Shown here piece by piece: positions 57,970-64,000 of a DNA stretch of 64,000 nucleotides (within the stretch, counting starts at the first letter, position 1; the number at the start of each line of letters is the position of its first letter). Position numbers and translations under genes: made by a program. The DNA comes from Gloeocapsa sp. PCC 7428 (GTDB lineage Bacteria; Cyanobacteriota; Cyanobacteriia; Cyanobacteriales; Chroococcidiopsidaceae): NCBI RefSeq assembly GCF_000317555.1, contig NC_019745.1, positions 868,001 through 932,000 of the forward strand, read 5' to 3'. The notes beneath the pieces are model-generated. The model was not told the origin of the DNA. It made no database searches and worked only from the letters and a program-made list of their open reading frames with translations.

Positions 57970-58815
57970 GTGGCTGATACTTCTGTCTCTTCACATTCAC
58001 ATCAAATACAAAACGCTCCCATCGGCATTTTTGATAGCGGCTTAGGCGGTCTGACGGTACTACATCAGCTTTACCGCCAACTGCCTCAAGAGTCTATTAT
58101 TTATTTTGGAGATACAGCGCGAGTTCCTTATGGCACTCGTTCGCCAGGTGAAATTGTTCAATTCATGCGCGAAATTCTCACCTGGATGCTTCAGCAGCAA
58201 GTCAAAATGGTTGTCACAGCTTGTAATACAAGTTCGGCGCTGGCCCTCAATATCGTACAAAAAGAATTTCCTATCCCGATTATCGATTTGATTCTGCCAG
58301 GGGCAAAAGCAGCAGTACAGCAAGGTAAACGAATCGGCGTGATCGCAACTCCAGCAACTGCGGCGAGTAATGCTTATAAACGTGCAATATTAGAAATCGA
58401 TCCGAGTGTCCAAGTGTGGCAAGTAGGGTGTCCTGAATTTGTGCCACTTATCGAGCAAAATCGCATTCACGACCCCTACACAAAGGAAGTTGCACGCGAT
58501 TATTTAACTTTCTTATTACAACAGCGCATCGATACGTTGGTGTATGGCTGTACGCATTATCCTCATCTTGCACCAGTACTGCGATCGCTTTTACCACAGT
58601 CCGTTAAACTTATCGATCCAGCTGAGTATGTCGTTGCAGCGACGGCGCAAGAACTAGAATTATTAGGATTAAAAAATACTCATCCCCCTTCACCAACACG
58701 CTTTTGTGTCACTGGTTGTCCTCGACAGTTTGCCCAGTCTTCCTTGCCTTGGTTAGGTTATACTCCTGACGTTGAAGCGGTTTGCCTAGCACCAGCCCAG
58801 TCAAGATTAGTCTAG
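57970..58815 (+). CDS. murI: Glutamate racemase
   Basis: 281 residues. Makes D-glutamate for peptidoglycan. IGIFDSGLGGLTVLHQL, the first catalytic Cys in VTACNTSSALAL, the second in LVYGCTHYPHLAP, and the substrate loop DTARVPYGTRSPGEI are all present. The GTG at 57970 starts the frame ahead of the conserved first strand. Located between amidase and the prenyl transferase gene. Confidence 0.96.
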   Translation: MADTSVSSHSHQIQNAPIGIFDSGLGGLTVLHQLYRQLPQESIIYFGDTARVPYGTRSPGEIVQFMREILTWMLQQQVKMVVTACNTSSALALNIVQKEFPIPIIDLILPGAKAAVQQGKRIGVIATPATAASNAYKRAILEIDPSVQVWQVGCPEFVPLIEQNRIHDPYTKEVARDYLTFLLQQRIDTLVYGCTHYPHLAPVLRSLLPQSVKLIDPAEYVVAATAQELELLGLKNTHPPSPTRFCVTGCPRQFAQSSLPWLGYTPDVEAVCLAPAQSRLV

Positions 58816-59023
58816 AGCAGAAGGAGAGGCAGCAAAGGACGTAAAGCAAAAAGAATGTATACGAACTGACTCTTAAGGCTAACCAATCACCCCTCACTCC
58901 TATTTGACGATGCAATACAATTTCTACGGATTTCCTCATAAAACTTCCCCCACGCCAAGGCTTAGCTTAAAATGAGTACAGATTATGTAAATTTTCTTAA
59001 CTAAAGCTTGAGTCGGCTTATAC

Positions 59024-59995
59024 ATGACCTCAGCCACCTTCCTTTTTTCCCCCGTTGAAGCAGACCTACAGATACTGTCAGAAAACTTAATTCAGTTAGT
59101 AGGTACGCGCCATCCCAAACTCTTCGCAGCGGCAAAGCACTTATTCGGAGCCGGAGGAAAACGGCTGCGCCCAGCAATTGTGCTACTTGTATCGCGAGCA
59201 ACAATGTTGGATGAAGACATTACGCTGCGTCATCGTCGCTTAGCTGAAATTACAGAAATGATTCATACCGCAAGTCTGATTCATGATGACGTGGTGGATG
59301 AATCCGCAATGCGGCGAGGTGTTCCGACGATTCATAGTCTATTTGGTAATGGTGTAGCGGTACTTGCAGGAGATTTCTTTTTTGCTCAATCCTCCTGGTA
59401 TTTGGCTAACTTAGACAATTTAGAAGTCGTTAAGCTCTTATCAGAAGTGATTATGGATTTTGCGGCTGGAGAAATTCAGCAAGGCGACACTTTATTTAAC
59501 ACAAGTTTATCTATCGAAGCTTATTTGAAAAAGAGCTACTATAAAACAGCAACTTTGTTTGCAAATAGCTGTAAAGCCGCAGGTGTACTCAGCGGCGTAT
59601 CAAACGAAGTTGCAGAGCATTTGTATTGTTATGGGCGTGATATTGGTTTAGCGTTTCAGATTGTCGATGACATTTTTGACTTCACTGGTTCAACCGACGT
59701 CTTAGGTAAGCCCGCTGGTTCGGATCTTAAAAGTGGCAATTTAACGGCACCAGTGCTATTTGCTTTGGCAGAAAAACCGTATTTAGAAGTCTTAATCGAA
59801 CGCGAATTTGCCCAAGAAGGCGATTTAGAACAAGCGATCGCGCTTATTCAAGATAGTAAAGGTCTCGAACAAGCACGCGAATTAGCTAAACAACACGCAA
59901 CTCAAGCCGTTGAGCATCTCAATGTTTTACCACCTTCTGAATCGCGCCAAGCTTTGATTAATATGGCTGATTACGTTTTGACTCGATTGTATTAG
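59024..59995 (+). CDS. sds: Solanesyl (nonaprenyl) diphosphate synthase
   Basis: 323 residues. Trans-prenyltransferase with both Asp-rich motifs: LIHDDVVDESAMRRG (first) and FQIVDDIFDFTG (second), as well as GGKRLRPAIVLL. Polyprenyl product is likely for plastoquinone side chains. It is the last gene of the amidase-murI-sds group; 208 bp separate it from murI. Confidence 0.94.
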   Translation: MTSATFLFSPVEADLQILSENLIQLVGTRHPKLFAAAKHLFGAGGKRLRPAIVLLVSRATMLDEDITLRHRRLAEITEMIHTASLIHDDVVDESAMRRGVPTIHSLFGNGVAVLAGDFFFAQSSWYLANLDNLEVVKLLSEVIMDFAAGEIQQGDTLFNTSLSIEAYLKKSYYKTATLFANSCKAAGVLSGVSNEVAEHLYCYGRDIGLAFQIVDDIFDFTGSTDVLGKPAGSDLKSGNLTAPVLFALAEKPYLEVLIEREFAQEGDLEQAIALIQDSKGLEQARELAKQHATQAVEHLNVLPPSESRQALINMADYVLTRLY

Positions 59996-60091
59996 TGGTT
60001 AGTGGCTAGTAGCTAGTTACCAGTGGTTAGGAGTAGTGAAGAAGTTCTCTGTAGTATTTCTCCTCTACACCCCTGCTTCCTCTACTGTTTA

Positions 60092-60580
60092 TTAGGCGAT
60101 ATTTGGAGGAATGTGGTTAGAAGGTGTATTTGACAAAGGAGATTGCTGCAACTGAACTTGAACTAATCGCTGCATATCTTCACGACGAATTTCAATGCCG
60201 TTGGTTGTATCACCTGGCATTTCAAAGAAGATGATACTGTCAATAGTTTCTAAAGCAATTAGCTGAAAGAGGATAAGAGTTATCGGAATTGGGACAGCAA
60301 TTAACTCTGGATCAATATCAGTTGCATCAGAAGCTGTAGCAACATCTTCTAACGTGGGAAAAGCATAAATAACACGTTTCTCCTGATCGGGTTCATCACG
60401 ACTGCGTAAAGTTGTCACTACCCATTCTTGTTCTAAGCTTTGTACAATGTAGTACTGTAAGTGATGTAACTTCTCAGCGAGCAGTTTTAATCCAGGTGCG
60501 ATCGCTGCAACAACTTTGGGTGTAATGCCATCCTGGGGGGCATCATCAATCAATAATTGAATTTGCGTGTCTAAATTCAT
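60092..60580 (-). CDS. Conserved protein of unknown function
   Basis: 162 residues, soluble, no signal peptide. Two parts: an N-terminal alpha/beta segment (LAEKLHHLQYYIVQSLEQEWVVTTL...KRVIYAFPTLEDVA) and a C-terminal part with AVPIPITLILFQLIALETIDSIIFFEMP. The C-terminal 15 residues are low complexity (SPLSNTPSNHIPP). No active-site motif is recognised. Convergent with sds. Confidence 0.65.
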   Translation of the reverse strand: MNLDTQIQLLIDDAPQDGITPKVVAAIAPGLKLLAEKLHHLQYYIVQSLEQEWVVTTLRSRDEPDQEKRVIYAFPTLEDVATASDATDIDPELIAVPIPITLILFQLIALETIDSIIFFEMPGDTTNGIEIRREDMQRLVQVQLQQSPLSNTPSNHIPPNIA

Positions 60581-61105
60581 AATCGAGCGCGAAAAAGCTC
60601 TTGCTACCCTTTGAGTTTAGCCCAAAGCGGATAGTTGCTTGATGCGACCATTCGCTAGTATGAAACCGTAGTTTTACTGAATCTTTTATCAAGACTTTTT
60701 TCTAATCACAATTTCAGTACATTTACGCAATTGTTTTACCAAAATTATTTAAATAACAGCAAATTGATCAGTGGGATTGCGCTAGTTTACTTATCTTGTT
60801 ATTCGTTAACTTATAAGTAAGTGGGCATAATTAAATATCACACGTAACATTGTCAGGTAACGGGTAATAGGGAATAGAGACTCTTTCCAATGACCAATGA
60901 CCAGTTACCGCCGTTCCTTCTTTAGAAGCCTCTTTAGGCGTGCGGCGGCTTCGCCAATTACCAGTCCTTAAGTTATGTTTATTTTTACCCACTTACTTTT
61001 TTTACTTTATTAACAATACTCGCTTAGAAAAGCTTCACGCTCTATAAATTTTGTAGTTCGTTAAAAATATTACATAAATTCAATTAACTTACTAGCGAAA
61101 ACAGT
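60581..61105. other. Intergenic region with short repeats
   Basis: 525 bp. At 60853-60915: TAACGGGTAATAGGGAATAG and CCAATGACCAATGACCAGTTACC, typical repeats that also occur near 1584 and 23530. The rest is AT-rich, no gene. Confidence 0.55.
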
Positions 61106-63469
61106 ATGACGAAATCATCCAGAATGCGACAGCGAAATCGAATCAAAGCATCGCTAGCGCTATCTGGTTGGAGTCAGTGGCGACAGCCTAGAAAGACAGA
61201 AATCACTGAAGTAGAAGAATCGCGACTTTTGCGATCGCTTGTCCAAGCATTAGTCACTGTCGGAATTATTGCAACTGATGTTGCAGCAGAAACGCAGTTT
61301 AGCTTATGGGCAGTACCCTTAAGTATTGTTGGGGCAATTTGGAGTTGGTATCGCCGTCACGACCGCAACATTCCGACCAAGTTTTGCATTGCGATCGCGA
61401 TGTTAGCAGCACTCGCCGCATTTTTTGGGCGCTTGTTGGGTGAATTAAACGATACCAGAGTTCTTCTCGCTGAACTTTTAATTCAACTTCAAGTCTGTCA
61501 TAGCTTTGATTTACCTCGTCGCAAAGATTTAGGCTATTCCATCGTCATCGGGTTAATTTTACTTGCAGTCGCAGGCACACTGAGCCAGACTTTAGCGTTT
61601 GCACCAATGTTACTGCTTTTTTTGGCGATCGCTTTACCTGTATTAGTTTTAGATTATCGTTCGCGATTGGGTATTGAGGGGCGAAGGGTAAGGAATGAGG
61701 GGCGAGGGGAGAAGTTTTCCTTCGTTACGCTCAAAAGCACAGGGATACTATTTTTAGTCACTGTGGGGCTAGGCTTAACGGTTTTTGCGGTTTTACCTCG
61801 GTTTCCAGGTTATCAGCTACGAACATTTCCCGTAAGTGCGCCGATTGATATTCAAGAAAACTTTGATGGGCGCAGTATTGTCAACCCAGGTTACGTGCGC
61901 GAGGGAAGCGGTGGAGGGACAAGTGGCGGTAGTGGTAGCGACGCCCAAGGGGGAACAGGTGTAGACGAAACTTTTTACTACGGGTTTAATAGCGAGATTA
62001 ATCAAAATTTACGCGGCGAGATGAAACCCAAAGTTGTCATGCGGGTGCGATCGCAAGCGGAAGGATTTTGGCGCGTCTTAGGATTCGATCGCTATACAGG
62101 TAAAGGCTGGGAAATTTCGCGTAATGAACAAGTCGTCAACCTCAAACGTCCAACTTGGTCGTATCAAATATTTTTATCACCACCGGCGATCGCTGGGGCG
62201 ACGCGAGAAGTTGTTCAAACGTATACCATCGTTTCTGAATTACCAAATTTAATTCCAGCGTTAGCTTATCCTAAACAAATATTCTTTCCTGCACCCGAAA
62301 TCGCGGTCGATCCAGAAGGCGGTTTGCGATCGCCTGTAGGATTATCGAAAGATCTCACTTATACTGTGATTTCGCAAGTTCCTTACCGCGATCGCACTTT
62401 ATTAGGACAAGCGTCAACAAATTACCCGAAAAATATTAGTAATTATTATCTACAAGTTCCGCCAGAAATTGCCGCACAGGTACAACAACGCACTCAAGAA
62501 ATCTTAGCAAACTACAATCAACAACGTGTAGGACAATCAGAAAAAGCACTCACATCGCCTTACGAGCAAGCTTTATACCTTGCGCAGTACCTCAAGCAAA
62601 ATTACACTATTCCAGAAAATCCTTTAGATCTTCCGTATCTTGCAGAAAATGAAGATTTAGTCGCAGCTTTTCTCTTTAAACACAAAGGTGGTTATCCCGA
62701 TCACTTTTCTACTGCATTAACAATTATGCTGCGTTCGATTGGGATTCCGGCGCGGCTATCGGTGGGCTTTAGTCCTGGAGAATTCAATCCGTTTACAGGT
62801 TTGTATATTGTACGTAACACGGATGCGTATGCATTGACCGAAGTATATTTTCCTGAATATGGCTGGTTTGCTTTCGATCCAATTCCAGGACACCCGCTGA
62901 TTCCACCTTCAGTCGAAGAGGCACAAACGTTTGGTGTTTTGCAAAAATTCTGGCAGTGGGTTGCTGGGTGGTTACCAAGCCCTGTATCGGGTTTTCTCAA
63001 TGCGCTATTTACAATACTTTTGGATGGAATAACAGCAGCGATCGCATGGTTTATTGCGCTGTTTTCTCAAGGTTGGCTGGGTGTTTTAACGGCGTTAATT
63101 GTTGCTACTGGAATCAGCTTTTTATGTTGGCTAGGTTTACAACAATGGCGAATTTGGCGCAGAAAGCAGACTTTAGCCAAATTACATCCAATTGAGAGAT
63201 TGTACCAACAAATGCTTGATTGGACAGCAACACAAGGCTTGCGCAAACACGCTGCTCAAACACCACTAGAATATGCACAAATATTGCATCAGCATTATCC
63301 TACAAGCGTTGCTAAAGTCATTGAGGAAATTTGCCAAGCTTACCTAAGTTGGCGCTATGGTGGACAATTACGTGATGTCGAAGAATTAACAATGCAGTGG
63401 CAAACTTTGAAAAAATATCAACTATCCAATAGAAAAATCTCCCAAAGAGGTTACAAAGCAACAATGTAA
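61106..63469 (+). CDS. Membrane protein with DUF3488, inactive transglutaminase-like and DUF4129-like domains (TgpA type)
   Basis: 787 residues. N-terminal membrane domain with six to seven helices (about 45-240), extracytoplasmic domain with a transglutaminase-fold region (about 480-610), another helix (about 650-700), and a C-terminal cytoplasmic domain (DUF4129-like, about 715-775). Compared with TgpA-like enzymes, the catalytic Cys of GxCxxF is replaced (GGYPDHFSTAL), the His of HAWVEV is Tyr (AYALTEVYF), and only the Asp (FDPIPGHP) remains. It is therefore unlikely to be a protease or transglutaminase; a binding or structural role in the cell wall is possible. A short insertion from a dispersed repeat lies at residues about 190-205. 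Confidence 0.85.
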   Translation: MTKSSRMRQRNRIKASLALSGWSQWRQPRKTEITEVEESRLLRSLVQALVTVGIIATDVAAETQFSLWAVPLSIVGAIWSWYRRHDRNIPTKFCIAIAMLAALAAFFGRLLGELNDTRVLLAELLIQLQVCHSFDLPRRKDLGYSIVIGLILLAVAGTLSQTLAFAPMLLLFLAIALPVLVLDYRSRLGIEGRRVRNEGRGEKFSFVTLKSTGILFLVTVGLGLTVFAVLPRFPGYQLRTFPVSAPIDIQENFDGRSIVNPGYVREGSGGGTSGGSGSDAQGGTGVDETFYYGFNSEINQNLRGEMKPKVVMRVRSQAEGFWRVLGFDRYTGKGWEISRNEQVVNLKRPTWSYQIFLSPPAIAGATREVVQTYTIVSELPNLIPALAYPKQIFFPAPEIAVDPEGGLRSPVGLSKDLTYTVISQVPYRDRTLLGQASTNYPKNISNYYLQVPPEIAAQVQQRTQEILANYNQQRVGQSEKALTSPYEQALYLAQYLKQNYTIPENPLDLPYLAENEDLVAAFLFKHKGGYPDHFSTALTIMLRSIGIPARLSVGFSPGEFNPFTGLYIVRNTDAYALTEVYFPEYGWFAFDPIPGHPLIPPSVEEAQTFGVLQKFWQWVAGWLPSPVSGFLNALFTILLDGITAAIAWFIALFSQGWLGVLTALIVATGISFLCWLGLQQWRIWRRKQTLAKLHPIERLYQQMLDWTATQGLRKHAAQTPLEYAQILHQHYPTSVAKVIEEICQAYLSWRYGGQLRDVEELTMQWQTLKKYQLSNRKISQRGYKATM

Positions 63470-63514
63470 CTTCTCAGGAAGGCAGGTTGCTATAAACTTC
63501 TAAATAAATTAGCT

Positions 63515-64000
63515 TTAGCTAGTAACGTAGATACTACTAGATGTTAAGTCAGGAACACCGACTAAAATTGCTAACTGGACTTGCGAACCAGTACCTAATA
63601 CACCATCAACATCAAAATACAACGCGCCAGAAGATGTATCGTAAATAAAGCGATCGTCAGCTTCGGTTGCTGAGGTTCCAAATTGTAACTGTCCTGGTAA
63701 CAATTCTCCTTCTACAAGTCCACCACCAAAACCACTTGCAGAAACATAAATTTTGTGATATCTGTCTGCTGCGAAGTTAGTAATTGTATCTATTCCATCA
63801 GTTGGTTTACTAAAAATAAAGCCGCTATCCCAATCGCCTCCGATCAGAGTATCATTTCCCTGACCACCTTCCATTCCAGCAATTCCACTTAAAACATCAT
63901 CACCATCACCACCATAGAGGCGACTGTAACTACCTGTTATAGTATCGTTGCCTTTGCCACCGTAAATTGTACTTTCATCACCATCAAGTAAATCGTCGCC
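63515..64000 (-). CDS. RTX calcium-binding protein, C-terminal part (5' end beyond window)
   Basis: The frame stays open to the end of the window (161 residues visible). It contains GGxGxD repeats (GDDLLDGD, YGGKGNDTITG, YGGDGDDVLSG, EGGQGNDTLIGG) and the downstream domain common after such repeats in cyanobacteria (DGIDTITNFAADRYHKIYV ... RFIYDTSSGALYFDVDG). This part carries the C-terminal, uncleaved type I secretion signal. The function of the whole protein cannot be inferred, because its N-terminal domain lies outside. Related in type, but not in sequence, to the end of the RTX phosphatase at 3167. Confidence 0.85.
   Translation of the reverse strand, partial: GDDLLDGDESTIYGGKGNDTITGSYSRLYGGDGDDVLSGIAGMEGGQGNDTLIGGDWDSGFIFSKPTDGIDTITNFAADRYHKIYVSASGFGGGLVEGELLPGQLQFGTSATEADDRFIYDTSSGALYFDVDGVLGTGSQVQLAILVGVPDLTSSSIYVTS

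Overview
This window is chromosomal DNA from a cyanobacterium. It carries psaM (photosystem I), a Flv1/Flv3-type flavodiiron pair, a CpcS-type phycobilin lyase, a solanesyl diphosphate synthase, the cyanobacterial order rplS-tRNA-Trp-secE-nusG-rplK-rplA-rplJ-rplL, and very many GCGATCGC (HIP1) octamers inside genes. Moderate G+C, long AT-rich spacers and abundant dispersed intergenic repeats fit a Chroococcidiopsis/Gloeocapsa- or Nostoc-like lineage; the genus is my inference and is not proven by the sequence.

Layout. 1-2.8 kb: end of a Cu(I) ATPase (copA), a membrane-anchored cupredoxin, a MerR regulator and a divergent SAM methyltransferase with a MerR-type dyad between them. 3.2-6.5 kb: a large secreted-type RTX protein with two tandem alkaline-phosphatase-like domains, with a possible Pho box upstream. 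6.9-10.8 kb: a b-type cytochrome plus Tat/lipoprotein molybdopterin oxidoreductase, then a GH116 glycosidase. 11-15.5 kb: orphan IS630-type HTH protein, a Zur-box-controlled CobW GTPase with a WD40 protein, and an ArsR regulator. 15.5-24.8 kb: psaM followed by an unusual folded element, sugar kinases (FGGY, ROK), pyrG, a cell-wall amidase, a Uma2 nuclease and small unknowns. 24.8-31.7 kb: a decayed sucrase/ferredoxin-like gene, then an RND efflux pump with its adaptor and a divergent TetR regulator. 32-34.5 kb: GIY-YIG protein and Ser/Thr kinase. 34.7-38.9 kb: ribosomal protein/secE/nusG cluster with an L10 leader and attenuator. 39.5-49.2 kb: bilin lyase, flavodiiron pair, coaX, NUDIX, a 54-residue basic protein, argH and a GAF-SpoIIE phosphatase. 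49.5-53.8 kb: ftsY, nusB, DUF502 and an HpsJ-like protein. 54.1-54.8 kb: a glycosyltransferase pseudogene, followed by 1.2 kb with structured but non-coding sequence. 56-60 kb: AMIN-amidase, murI and sds, then a conserved unknown. 61-64 kb: a transglutaminase-fold membrane protein lacking its catalytic Cys and His, then the 3' end of another RTX gene running off the window.

Most of the window is housekeeping. No complete mobile element, CRISPR array or defence island was found. The least explained items are the double alkaline phosphatase with consistently replaced metal-ligand positions, the folded element behind psaM, the conserved-looking loss of catalytic residues in the transglutaminase-fold protein, the two pseudogenes, and several families of short dispersed repeats (multi-hairpin, MITE-like, G-rich hairpin and GGTCAGA types). 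No start codon was checked experimentally; where the longest frame looked wrong I give a shorter start and say why.
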